A DNA stretch of 42,205 nt from Wenzhouxiangella sp. (GCA_007134485.1 SLKT01000041.1:1-42205); one strand, 5' to 3'. Positions 17,676 to 26,364 are shown, counted from the stretch's first letter. The notes: generated by a model from the letters alone, not told the origin. Numbers and translations are program-made.

Positions 17676-19997
17676 CTAGTCGCGGGATTGCTGGCTCAGG
17701 TAACTGCGAAGTTGATCGATGTGATTATCCTCGACGCCGTCAGGCTTGAGCAGCAGCATCGGTATGGCGCGGGTCTCCGCGGCTCTTTGAATGTCGAGCA
17801 TGAATCGGGCCACTTCATCGGTGCCCGGATGCTGGCCAATCATCACCATGCTGAAAGGCTGCCGCCCGATCATCGCCTTGGCCTCGTCGAGATCGGCGGT
17901 CTGAACGATCTCTGCCTCGATGTCACCGACCAGCTCGTCGGCCTGCTCGCGACTGTCGCTATCCCCTGCGATCAACAACACCCGGCCGGCCTCCGCTTCG
18001 GGTAACAAGCAGCGTATCGCATCGGTCAGCTTGCGGCGATCGACCGGCTTGGTCAGATACTCATCGGCGCCCTTGTCCAGACCGGTCTGACGTTCATCAA
18101 GCATGGACTGCATGATCACCGGAATGGTGGCCAGTGCAGAATCCTTCTTCAGTGCCTCCAGGACCTGCCAGCCATCCAGGCCCGGCATCATGACATCCAG
18201 GACAATCAGGTCCGGACGTGACTGCCTCGCCAGTTCCAGCCCGCGCTGACCCGACTCGGCGACCAGCACCTCGTATCCGTCACCACGCAGGATTCTTCCG
18301 GCAATATCCCGTGCCGCCGGATCATCATCAATGACCAGCACCCGCCCTCGACTGTCGACTGGCATGTCAGCCTGACCATCCGACTGCGGCGTATCCTGCT
18401 CATCGTCAGCATCGGTTTGTGACCGAACAGGAACCGAAAGTGTGAATGATGTTCCTTCGCCGGGGGCACTGGAGACAACCAGGTCACCTTCCATCAGCTC
18501 GGCAAAGCGCTTGCAGATCGTCAATCCCAGCCCGGTCCCGCCAAACTCCCGGGTGGTCGATGAATCAGCTTGCGTGAACGCCTCGAATACGCGCGCCTGC
18601 TGCTCTTCATTCATCCCGATTCCGGTATCCGTAACGGTCAGGTCAAGAAGGTCCCGGTCATCGGCCCGGCGACATTCCGCTGCAATCGTGATCCGGCCTT
18701 CGTGGGTGAACTTGGCGGCATTGCTGAGCAGGTTGAGCAGGATCTGACGCAACTTGGTCTGATCGGATTCGATCCGGAAACCTTCCAGGTCATGCTGGAA
18801 CTCCAGGCGATTGTCATTTTTCTCGATCAACGGCCGCACCGTGGTCATGGACTCTTCGATCAGTTCAACGACATCAACCGGTTCGACATACAGGGTCATC
18901 TTGCCCGCTTCGATCTTGGAAATATCCAGAATATCGTTGATCAGGGCCAGCAAATGCTTGCCGGCGGCCAGAATCTTGCCGATGTCGGCCTTGAATTCCT
19001 CGGCCCTTGCCTCGGGATCGTCCTCGGCCTCCTCGAGCACCATCTCACTGTAGCCAATGATGGCATTCATGGGTGTGCGCAACTCATGGCTCATGTTGGC
19101 CAGAAACTCGGACTTGGACTGATTGGCATGATCGGCCCGGGCTCTCGCCAGTTCCAGCTCGGCCATGACCTCCTCGATCTGGGCGGCCATGCGATTGAAG
19201 TGCAGTCCCAGTTCGCCAAATTCATCACGTCCCAGCTCGGGCACCCTGTATTCGGTCTTGCCGGCGCTCCACTGGACGCTCCCCTTGGTCAATGCCTTGA
19301 GTGAACGACGAATGTGACGAACCAGCGGATACCCTGCACCGATGACGATCAACAATGACACCACGAACACGCCCTGAATCAATCGACTACTTCGGGCAAC
19401 GACCTCATCAAGCGATTCATTCAGTGAAGCGGCCACAAGTTGCAACTGCATGGATTGCTCGCGGACCTGGTCACGAGCCTGTTCCAGCCAGACCTGAGTA
19501 TTCTCTCCAACCACATCCATGCCGCCTTCGAACAACGCCTGCTCACGGGCGGCCTCCTCATCGTTGTCGATATCGATTTCCGACTCGACCGGCCCGGACA
19601 ACCAGCGCACCTGATCACGCCAGGCCTGCAACAGGAGCTCGAGGGGTGCATCCGGTCGTTCATTGACCTCATGGACGTCGAGCACTTCTTGAATACGACC
19701 GGCGCCGGCCTCGAGATTGTCCAGGCTGGACTGCAGTGATTCGCTTTCACTTTCGGATATCCAGACCTCATTGTCCGGATCAGCCAGTGCTTCCATGGCC
19801 AGCATCTGGCGATTGACCGAGTCGAGTTGCTGACGCACCTCCCCTGCCTCGGCCTGGGCCTGATTGACATCCTGAAGTGACTGAACCAGTTCGGCACTGA
19901 TGCGATTGGCATGCAGAAACGCCAGGATGCTTGCCATGAACAACAGCAACACAACTGCCGAAACCAGCCCGATCCGTGTGACCAGGCTATTGAACAT
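17676..19997 (-). CDS. Hybrid histidine kinase: periplasmic sensor, HAMP, HisKA-HATPase, receiver, pseudo-receiver
   Basis: The protein has 773 residues from the ATG at 19997, which shares its A with the TGA stop of the upstream response regulator (TGATG), a coupled start. A TTG at 20000 is a worse choice. Membrane helices at about 9-29 and 208-226 flank a mainly helical, acidic periplasmic domain. HAMP (about 227-280) and the H-box [19 protein letters not shown] (His304) follow, then HATPase (Asn426; TDTGIGM; GGTGLGL). A receiver (about 551-665) has Asp601 and Lys650. The last 100 residues have the receiver fold pattern, but Gly721 replaces the phospho-Asp (MVMIGQHPG), so it is a pseudo-receiver. 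It is the third gene of the cyclase operon. Confidence 0.92.
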   Translation of the reverse strand: MFNSLVTRIGLVSAVVLLLFMASILAFLHANRISAELVQSLQDVNQAQAEAGEVRQQLDSVNRQMLAMEALADPDNEVWISESESESLQSSLDNLEAGAGRIQEVLDVHEVNERPDAPLELLLQAWRDQVRWLSGPVESEIDIDNDEEAAREQALFEGGMDVVGENTQVWLEQARDQVREQSMQLQLVAASLNESLDEVVARSSRLIQGVFVVSLLIVIGAGYPLVRHIRRSLKALTKGSVQWSAGKTEYRVPELGRDEFGELGLHFNRMAAQIEEVMAELELARARADHANQSKSEFLANMSHELRTPMNAIIGYSEMVLEEAEDDPEARAEEFKADIGKILAAGKHLLALINDILDISKIEAGKMTLYVEPVDVVELIEESMTTVRPLIEKNDNRLEFQHDLEGFRIESDQTKLRQILLNLLSNAAKFTHEGRITIAAECRRADDRDLLDLTVTDTGIGMNEEQQARVFEAFTQADSSTTREFGGTGLGLTICKRFAELMEGDLVVSSAPGEGTSFTLSVPVRSQTDADDEQDTPQSDGQADMPVDSRGRVLVIDDDPAARDIAGRILRGDGYEVLVAESGQRGLELARQSRPDLIVLDVMMPGLDGWQVLEALKKDSALATIPVIMQSMLDERQTGLDKGADEYLTKPVDRRKLTDAIRCLLPEAEAGRVLLIAGDSDSREQADELVGDIEAEIVQTADLDEAKAMIGRQPFSMVMIGQHPGTDEVARFMLDIQRAAETRAIPMLLLKPDGVEDNHIDQLRSYLSQQSRD

Positions 19998-20356
19998 CAA
20001 AGAAGCGCTTCGATCTTGCCCAGCAGTCTCTTCAGCTCGACGGGCTTGGTGTCGTAATCATCGCAACCGGCATCCATGGCCTTTTGCCGATCGCCTTCCA
20101 TGGCGTGGGCAGTCAGGGCAATGATGGGAATGGCGCCGAGATCGGCATCGGCTTTGAGTTCCTGGGCGACCGTCCAGCCGTCTTTTACTGGCAGGCTCAT
20201 GTCCAGCAGGATCAGCTCGGGGCGGTTGGCCTTGACCTTGTCGATACCTTCCTGACCGTCGACGGCCATATCGACGTCGTACCCCTTGCGGCTCAGGCGC
20301 CGGGACAGCATGTCCCGGTTCATTTCATTGTCTTCGATCAGCAGTATCTTCGGCAT
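19997..20356 (-). CDS. Single-domain response regulator (CheY/DivK-like)
   Basis: The 119 residues form only a receiver domain: acidic pocket IEDNEMN (Glu8, Asp9), phospho-Asp52 (ILLDMSLP), Thr82 and Lys104 (TKP). There is no output domain, so it works by protein contact or as a phosphate shuttle. Its start lies inside the 3' end of the cyclase gene (32-base overlap), and its stop TGA overlaps the kinase ATG by one base. Such tight coupling suggests the three proteins are made in fixed proportion and belong to one phosphorelay. The wording of the receiver (N-E-M-N-R-D-M, K-G-Y) is close to regulators usually found beside hybrid kinases. Confidence 0.92.
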   Translation of the reverse strand: MPKILLIEDNEMNRDMLSRRLSRKGYDVDMAVDGQEGIDKVKANRPELILLDMSLPVKDGWTVAQELKADADLGAIPIIALTAHAMEGDRQKAMDAGCDDYDTKPVELKRLLGKIEALL

Positions 20357-22298
20357 GGACGTTCATGTCAGATTGGGACCGCCGGGCGGCCAGATGCTCA
20401 CGGACCGCGTTCGGCATGGAGGTAAATGTTACCTGATAGCGCTCGCCATTGTGCTCCTGCGTGCATTCGGTGACCTTGGCGTAGAAATCGGATTCGGCGA
20501 CCGGACCGCCACTTTCAAGGTTCAGGCGCAGATTGGCCATCAATTCCAGCGGTCGATCGCTATCGAGCACGGCGCGGTCTTCGGCCAGCGCTTCCAGTCG
20601 TCCGGACGTCCTTGGCCCATCGAGCTTCTTGTCGGCCAGTTCGACGAATTCGACCTTCACCGGTGAGGCCAGCGTTTCAAGCGGCTCTGCTTGCTGGCCA
20701 ATATCCAGGTTGAATGGATCGCCAATCCCGAGGATCTCGAAAAGGGTGATCGGCTCGCGCAGCCCCTTGGCGTCGACATCGAACTGTCGACCAACCCGGA
20801 CCAGATCGCCAACTTCGGCCACCGTGAACTCCGAGGCCAGAACCTGGTTGCCGACGGTGAACGACTCGATTCGGCCGGTCAGGTTGACATGATGGCCCAC
20901 GACCGCATACTTCGAGCGCAGCTCGGAGCCGATATTTCCAACTACCACATCACCGGTATTGATGCCAATGCCCATCTCGACGGCTGGCAGGCCTCTTGCC
21001 CGCGCGGCCTGGTTGACCCGCACCATGGCCAACTGCATGTCCAGCGCGCAAGCGATGGCGCGCTGGGCATCATCTTCGGCGGCAAACGGCGCTCCGAACA
21101 ATACCAGCAGGGCATCGCCGATGATCTCGTCGATCGTGCCGTTGTAGCGCACGATCACCGATGACATTTCTTCCAGGTAGATGTTGAGCAGACTGACCAC
21201 ATCGACCGGATCCAGCCCCTGGCTCAACTCGGTAAATCCGCGCAGGTCGGTCATCATGATGGTCACCTTCTGCAAATCGCCACCGACCTTCAATCCATCA
21301 TCGGCATCAAGCAGGCGATCCACGACCTCGTCGGACAGGTAGCGACCGAACACCTTGCGCACGAAGGCATAGCTGCGCTCCAGCTCACGCTTGTACTGGT
21401 TCTCCTTGTCATGCCAGCGCTTGCGCTCCAGACAGGCCCGCATGCGCGCCTGAAGCAGTACCGGGTTGACCGGCTTGGTCAGGTAATCCTGGGCGCCGGC
21501 CTCGATGCAGCGCACCGCGCCCTCATGGTCGTTGAGGCCGGTCACCACGATCACCGGTATATTGCGTAATTCATCGGTCTCGTGCATGACCCGGAGCACT
21601 TCGAAACCATTCATGTCCGGCATCATCAGATCGAGCAACACCAGGTCGGGCGGCTCATCAGCCATCATGTCCAGGGCGATTCGGCCACTCTCGGCAGTAC
21701 GGGCGACATGGCCTTGCTGTTCGATGCGATGGCCAAGCAACACCCGGTTACTCTCATTGTCGTCAACGATGAGAATCCGTCCACCTCGGATGTCCTCGTC
21801 ATCCTCGCTCGCACTGGCGCTCAGGCTCTCCAGAATTCCGGCCAGATCGCCCAGCTCCTCGGCTTCGTGCTCGCCGGCGCCGGCCGCGCCGGTGGCCCGA
21901 TCCATCGAGGCCAGCAGGTTTTGCGACTCACGGATCAAGCGCTCCAGACAGGTGCGCCCGGATGCATCCAGGCTGTCATCGTCCTCGAGCTCTTCGAGTA
22001 TCAGCTCCGCATAACCGCTGACTGCACCCAGTGCGTTGCGCATGTCGTGACGAATGCGGGTCGAGGCTTCTGTATCCGCCTTGTCGACCACCGCCTGTTC
22101 AAGCTCACCAACCCAGGTCTGCAACTGTTCGATCGAGTGCTCGATGTTGGCCAGCTCGCTGTCCCAGCCGTCAAGCGCCCGCGCCTTCAGCCACTCGCTC
22201 AGCATCTCGGAAAATCCGGCCAGAGACATTACCGGCGCAAGCAAGTGCTCGCGTAATTGATCTCGGCGGGCTTGTTGCAATCGCTGATCGTGGGACAT
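20325..22298 (-). CDS. Class III nucleotide cyclase with His-containing helical domain, receiver and PilZ-like tail
   Basis: The protein has 657 residues from the ATG at 22298 (GAGAAG upstream). Residues 1-135 are helical and contain RIRHDMRNALGAVSGYAEL (His84), like a kinase dimerisation/phosphotransfer domain but with no ATPase domain after it. The receiver (about 174-290) has Asp223 and Lys275. The class III cyclase domain (about 340-520) has both metal aspartates (Asp351 in MMTDLRGF, Asp395 in IIGDALL) and VNLTGRIES. The usual adenine-selecting Lys is Glu391, and the partner Asp/Thr is Ala467. Residues 546-640 look PilZ-like but lack clear RxxxR and D/NxSxxG motifs, so c-di-GMP binding is doubtful. 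There is no membrane segment. It is first in the operon with the regulator and hybrid kinase, and head-to-head with the lipid genes. Confidence 0.88.
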   Translation of the reverse strand: MSHDQRLQQARRDQLREHLLAPVMSLAGFSEMLSEWLKARALDGWDSELANIEHSIEQLQTWVGELEQAVVDKADTEASTRIRHDMRNALGAVSGYAELILEELEDDDSLDASGRTCLERLIRESQNLLASMDRATGAAGAGEHEAEELGDLAGILESLSASASEDDEDIRGGRILIVDDNESNRVLLGHRIEQQGHVARTAESGRIALDMMADEPPDLVLLDLMMPDMNGFEVLRVMHETDELRNIPVIVVTGLNDHEGAVRCIEAGAQDYLTKPVNPVLLQARMRACLERKRWHDKENQYKRELERSYAFVRKVFGRYLSDEVVDRLLDADDGLKVGGDLQKVTIMMTDLRGFTELSQGLDPVDVVSLLNIYLEEMSSVIVRYNGTIDEIIGDALLVLFGAPFAAEDDAQRAIACALDMQLAMVRVNQAARARGLPAVEMGIGINTGDVVVGNIGSELRSKYAVVGHHVNLTGRIESFTVGNQVLASEFTVAEVGDLVRVGRQFDVDAKGLREPITLFEILGIGDPFNLDIGQQAEPLETLASPVKVEFVELADKKLDGPRTSGRLEALAEDRAVLDSDRPLELMANLRLNLESGGPVAESDFYAKVTECTQEHNGERYQVTFTSMPNAVREHLAARRSQSDMNVHAEDTADRRQ

Positions 22299-22473
22299 GC
22301 ACTTCTCGCGGGACGGGGCGCACGCGCTTGCGCGCAATCGGACCCACAAGCTTAACCCCGCAGAACCCGGGCATACAAGCACGGATCCCTTGGCTTGCCC
22401 GTCGCTTGTTGCACCGAAAGGACAGGTCGCTTAACTTCATCTCTCTATCTGGAGAGCAGGGAGTACAAACACC
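22299..22473. promoter_or_regulatory. Divergent promoter region between the cyclase operon and the lipid genes
   Basis: This 175-bp region must drive the cyclase operon leftward and the AGPS-like gene rightward. It contains a short inverted repeat GCGCA-N6-TGCGC, and CTCTC-N6-GAGAG just before the AGPS-like ribosome site. On the plus strand TTGCAC followed after 16 bases by TTAACT is a weak promoter candidate. No TGTGA-N6-TCACA (CRP/Clp-type) site is evident. Confidence 0.35.
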
Positions 22474-24048
22474 GTGAGCAAACGCAGTTTCTGGGGTTGG
22501 GGCCTGGAGGAAGCAGCCTACAATCGCGATGAGATCGATGCACTGGGCGAGCGACTCAACAAACAGTTCGGATTGCCGGTCAATCCACCCGCGCCTGTCC
22601 CGCAGATTGGCGAACTGAAGCTGCCTGCCAGCCGGGCCAAACCGGTTGGCAGCCTTGAGCACATGATGTCAAAGGAGCCCCGCGATCGGGCCGGCCACAC
22701 CTACGGCAAGGCCTTTCGCGACATCGCGCGCGCCCTGAGCGGCGATTTTTCCAGTGCGCCGGATTGGGTTGCCCGACCGAGCGGCGAGCAGGACCTGGTC
22801 GATCTGCTTGACTGGGCGGGCTCGGCTCGGGTTGCCGTGATTCCCTACGGCGGCGGTTCCAGCGTGGTCGGCGGGGTAGAAGCGCGCCTTGATGGAGACT
22901 GGACCGGGGCGGTCAGCGTAGACATGCAGCATTTCGATCGCCTGATCGAGGTTGACCCGAAATCGCGCGCCGCGCACCTGCAGGCCGGTCTCTACGGTCC
23001 CGCGCTTGAGCGCCTGCTCAAACCGCACGGGTTGACGTTGCGACACTATCCGCAGTCATTCGAGTTCTCGACCCTGGGCGGCTGGCTGGCCACGCGCGCC
23101 GGCGGTCATTTCGCCACGCTTTATACGCATATCGATGACCTGGTCGAGTCGGTACGAGTGCTGACCCCGAGCGGCCTGATCGAGACCCGACGTTTGCCCG
23201 GCTCCGGCGCGGGACCCTCACCGGATCGACTGCTGCTGGGATCGGAAGGCACGCTGGGTTTTTTCCTCTCGGCCTGGATGCGCCTGCAGGCCCGGCCCGA
23301 GCATCGCGCCGGCTGCACGATCGAATTCGAGCACTTTTCGGCCGGCGCCGAAGCCGTTCGACAGTTGGCCCAGTCCGGTCTATACCCGAGCAATTGCCGA
23401 CTGATCGACGCCACCGAGGCGGCCCTGACCGAGATTGGAGATGGCCGTCGACACTTGTTGATCCTGGCCTTTGAATCAGCCGACCATCCAGTCGATGCCT
23501 GGATGCGGCGGGCCACCGAGATTTGCCGGGAAGCGGGTGGCCAGGTCATCGAGAAGAAAGATGACGGCGACGATCCGGCCTCCGACTGGCGCTCGACTTT
23601 CCTGCGCGCGCCCTACCTGCGCGATGCCTTGGTACGCCTGGGGATGATCGTCGAGACCTTCGAAACGGCTGTGACCTGGGATCGATTCGAACAGACTCAT
23701 GCCGCCATCATCGAGGCCGTTCAGGACTCTGCCCGGCGGGTATGCGGAGGGGCCGCGGTCGGCTGTCGTTTCACCCACGTCTATCCCGACGGCCCGGCGC
23801 CCTATTACACCGTGGTTGCACCGGGCCGCAGCGGCGCCATGGTCGAGCAATGGGACGAAATCAAACACGCGAGCATGGAAGCCATCCATCAGCATGGAGG
23901 CACAGTTACCCACCACCATGCGGTCGGCCGGGATCATCGGCCCGGCTATGATCGACAGCGTCCACCACTGTTTGCCAATGCTTTCAAGGCTGTCAAGCAG
24001 ACCCTGGACCCCGCTGGGGTCCTCAATCCCGGCGTACTGATCGATTGA
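22474..24048 (+). CDS. FAD-linked oxidase of the alkylglycerone-phosphate synthase (AGPS) type
   Basis: This is a 524-residue protein with a GTG start preceded by AGGGAG. The vanillyl-alcohol-oxidase fold FAD loop is seen as IPYGGGSSVVGGV (123-135), followed by LGGWLATRAGG (201-211) and LLLGSEGTLGF (253-263). Near the end a triple histidine (THHHAVGRDHRPGY, His480-482) and AGVLNPGVLID match the active-site region of AGPS. AGPS replaces the acyl chain of acyl-dihydroxyacetone phosphate by a fatty alcohol and makes the ether bond of ether lipids. Bacterial relatives are often named FAD-binding oxidase, and some may have other substrates. There is no membrane segment. It is followed, after 160 bases, by exporter and phospholipase genes, which supports a lipid role. 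Confidence 0.85.
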   Translation: MSKRSFWGWGLEEAAYNRDEIDALGERLNKQFGLPVNPPAPVPQIGELKLPASRAKPVGSLEHMMSKEPRDRAGHTYGKAFRDIARALSGDFSSAPDWVARPSGEQDLVDLLDWAGSARVAVIPYGGGSSVVGGVEARLDGDWTGAVSVDMQHFDRLIEVDPKSRAAHLQAGLYGPALERLLKPHGLTLRHYPQSFEFSTLGGWLATRAGGHFATLYTHIDDLVESVRVLTPSGLIETRRLPGSGAGPSPDRLLLGSEGTLGFFLSAWMRLQARPEHRAGCTIEFEHFSAGAEAVRQLAQSGLYPSNCRLIDATEAALTEIGDGRRHLLILAFESADHPVDAWMRRATEICREAGGQVIEKKDDGDDPASDWRSTFLRAPYLRDALVRLGMIVETFETAVTWDRFEQTHAAIIEAVQDSARRVCGGAAVGCRFTHVYPDGPAPYYTVVAPGRSGAMVEQWDEIKHASMEAIHQHGGTVTHHHAVGRDHRPGYDRQRPPLFANAFKAVKQTLDPAGVLNPGVLID

Positions 24049-24208
24049 AGACCATGCAAGGGCGGGTCCGCTACGGGTTGATCGTGTCATTCGGAATACT
24101 GGCAGGTCTCGAAAAGACCCTGTAGACTTCGCGGTCAACCAGACATCGAAGCGTCACCCGGGACCGGCGCCTGTCCGGGTCTTGCCAGAGGGAGAGAATT
24201 TCAAGACC

Positions 24209-25201
24209 GTGACCCATATCCGACCCTGTTTCATTGCGGTTTTTTTCTGCCTGATCAGCGCACTGGCTATCGGCTCACCCGACGCTGCTTATGCCCAGTC
24301 CAACGCCATTGAACCGCCACCGGGGGCAACCACCGTCCAGGTGACCAGCCAGCGTGGCGGTGTGGCCGCCCTTGGACGGATCGAACCGGAGTACGGCATT
24401 ATCCGGCTGGGTGCGCCGGCCGCGATCGGGGCTGCAACCGGTTCCCTGATCACCGAATTGCGAGTCGAGGAAGGCGACCACGTGCGGGCCGGTGACGAAC
24501 TGGCCATCACGGATGTCGCGGACATGATGAACGCGGCCCTGAGTGAAGCCAAGGCCCGTCTGGAACTGGTTCGCAGCCAGGCGAGAGCCGCCGTCAGTGA
24601 AGCCGATGAGCAATGCACACTGGCCGAGGTCCGTGAACGTGAGGCCACTCGCCGAGAGGCGCTTCTGGAGCAGAACCTGACTTCCCGGGAAGAAACCGAG
24701 CTTGCGCGCGGCAACGCCAAGGCCAGCCGGGCACGCTGTACCAGCGGTCGGGATCGTGCCCGCGCGGTGGAGGCGGAAATTCCGGTGGCCGAAGCCGCCA
24801 TTGAACGGGCCCGCACGGAAGTCGCTCGCACCCGCATCGTGGCCCCCTTCGATGGCAAGATTCTCGAAGTCCTGGCCCGGCCGGGCGAACTGGTCACATC
24901 CCGTGGCGCCCTGGAGCTGGGACGGGTTGACCGCATGATGGCCGTTGCCGAAGTCTATGAAGCCGACATCCACCGGGTGCGCGTTGGCCAACGTGCCAGC
25001 GTGAGCAGCCCGGCCCTTGGAGATGCGTTGTCCGGCACTGTTGAACGGATTCGTCCCAAGGTGCAAAAACAGGATGTCACCGACACCGACCCGGCCGCAC
25101 GCAAGGATGCGCGCATCGTCGAGGTCGAAGTCCTGCTCGATGATGCCGAGGCAGCCGAGAATCTGACCCACCTGCAAGTGACCGTGGTCATCGATTCCTG
25201 A
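24209..25201 (+). CDS. devB: Membrane fusion subunit of a DevBCA-type ABC exporter
   Basis: The protein has about 330 residues. I chose the GTG at 24209 because it begins directly at a signal peptide (HIRPCFIAVFFCLISALAIG...AYAQ) and has GGAGAG upstream. The body follows the DevB pattern: VAALGRIEPEYGIIRL, then the lipoyl-like half LRVEEGDHVRAGDELAI, a long helical hairpin (about 95-200), the second half VARTRIVAPFDGKILEV, and a beta-barrel part. DevB links the inner-membrane exporter to a TolC-like channel. In Anabaena the DevBCA-TolC system exports heterocyst glycolipids. No tolC gene is in this window. It starts the exporter set and ends 6 bases before devC. Confidence 0.85.
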   Translation: MTHIRPCFIAVFFCLISALAIGSPDAAYAQSNAIEPPPGATTVQVTSQRGGVAALGRIEPEYGIIRLGAPAAIGAATGSLITELRVEEGDHVRAGDELAITDVADMMNAALSEAKARLELVRSQARAAVSEADEQCTLAEVREREATRREALLEQNLTSREETELARGNAKASRARCTSGRDRARAVEAEIPVAEAAIERARTEVARTRIVAPFDGKILEVLARPGELVTSRGALELGRVDRMMAVAEVYEADIHRVRVGQRASVSSPALGDALSGTVERIRPKVQKQDVTDTDPAARKDARIVEVEVLLDDAEAAENLTHLQVTVVIDS

Positions 25202-25207
25202 GCCACG

Positions 25208-26362
25208 ATGAGGTTGCGCGCACCCCTTGGTTGGCTTCAACTCAAGCACCGGCCCTTGCGTCTGCTGGTGGCCATTGCCGGCATCAGCTTTGCCGTGCTG
25301 CTGATCATGATGCAGCTCGGTTTTCGCACCGCGCTGTTTGAAAGCTCGGTGCGCATTCACACCCAGCTCGACTACGACATTGCCCTGTTCAGCCCGGACA
25401 GCGTATTCATTGTCCGACCCCAGGACTTTCCCCTGCAACGGCTCTATCAGGGTCTGGGCGACCCGGAGGTTGCCGAGATCATGCCGCTGTACATGTTTCC
25501 GGCAGTATGGAAAAACCCCTGGAATCACGACCGACGCAGCATCACCGCCATCGGATTCGACCCCCAGCATCGCATCTTCGATCTGCCAGATTTCGATCGC
25601 TTGCGCATTCAGCTCGCCCAGCAGAATGCGGTCGCCTTCGACCGCGCCTCGCGACCGGAATTCGGCCCGGTCGGCGAATGGTTTGATGGCGGAAACAGCC
25701 TGAAAACCGAAATCAATGATCGCGACATGGACGTGGTCGCATTGTTCGAGCTCGGAACTTCGTTCGGCATCGATGGCACCATCCTGACCAGCGATGACAA
25801 CTGGCTGCGCCTGTTCCCGGACCGTCCGCGCAACCGCATCCAGCTCGGGCTGATGCGTTTGATCGACGGCGCCGACCCGGACACGGTCAGCGCACGGCTG
25901 GACGAGCGTCTGCCCGACGACGTTCTGGTCATGACCCGGGCCGAGTTCGTCGACCGGGAACTGGAATACTGGAACTCGGCCACACCAATTGGTTACATCT
26001 TCGCCTTTGGCGCGATCATGGGCCTGATCGTCGGCGGCATCATCGTCTACCAGATCCTGTTTGCCGATGTCTCCGAGCACCTCAACGAATACGCCACCCT
26101 GCGCGCCATCGGCTTCAAGAATCGCTTTGTCTCCGGCATCGTGCTGCAGCAGGCCACCATCCTGGCCGTACTCGGGTACCTGCCGGGACTGTTACTGGTC
26201 TGGTGGCTGTACGGCGTGACCGCCGACGCCACCCAGTTGCCGCTCTACATCACCGCCGAACGCGCCTTCGCCGTGTTCGGCCTGACCCTGGCCATGTGCG
26301 CGCTGTCCGGCATGCTGGCCATGCGCAAGGTCCGCAGACTCGACCCCGCCGAGGTTTTCTGA
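25208..26362 (+). CDS. devC: DevC-type ABC exporter permease (FtsX/MacB-like)
   Basis: This is a 384-residue protein with the DevC family N terminus (LGWLQLKHRPLRLLVAIAG, then FAVLLIMMQLGFRTALF). The first membrane helix is at about 17-37. A large periplasmic domain (about 40-255) starts with LDYDIALFSPDS. Three more helices follow (about 260-285, 310-340 and 350-372). The last part (YATLRAIGFKNRFVSGIVLQQ) matches the conserved FtsX-like coupling region. It works as a dimer with the DevA ATPase and hands the substrate to DevB from the periplasmic side. It overlaps nothing but is only 2 bases from the ATPase gene, so the three exporter genes form one unit. Confidence 0.88.
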   Translation: MRLRAPLGWLQLKHRPLRLLVAIAGISFAVLLIMMQLGFRTALFESSVRIHTQLDYDIALFSPDSVFIVRPQDFPLQRLYQGLGDPEVAEIMPLYMFPAVWKNPWNHDRRSITAIGFDPQHRIFDLPDFDRLRIQLAQQNAVAFDRASRPEFGPVGEWFDGGNSLKTEINDRDMDVVALFELGTSFGIDGTILTSDDNWLRLFPDRPRNRIQLGLMRLIDGADPDTVSARLDERLPDDVLVMTRAEFVDRELEYWNSATPIGYIFAFGAIMGLIVGGIIVYQILFADVSEHLNEYATLRAIGFKNRFVSGIVLQQATILAVLGYLPGLLLVWWLYGVTADATQLPLYITAERAFAVFGLTLAMCALSGMLAMRKVRRLDPAEVF

Positions 26363-26364
26363 GC

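Noticed and set aside
22299-22473. A CRP/Clp-type site in the divergent region as feedback of the second messenger
   Set aside because: No TGTGA-N6-TCACA-like sequence was found by eye.
24105-24119. GGTCT-CGAAA-AGACC hairpin between the AGPS-like gene and devB as a terminator
   Set aside because: The stem is only 5 bp and no T-run follows, so I do not split the operon on this evidence.
24099-24128. CTGGCA ... TAGACT as a promoter, or TGGCA as a sigma-54 -24 element, before devB
   Set aside because: The spacing is 18 bases with only partial matches, and no TTGC-type -12 element lies at the right distance.
24275-26080. A 600-codon open frame on the minus strand across devB and devC
   Set aside because: It is antisense to two clear family genes, has His/Gly/Asp/Gln-rich low-complexity content and no ribosome site. 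It is a by-product of GC-rich codon use.
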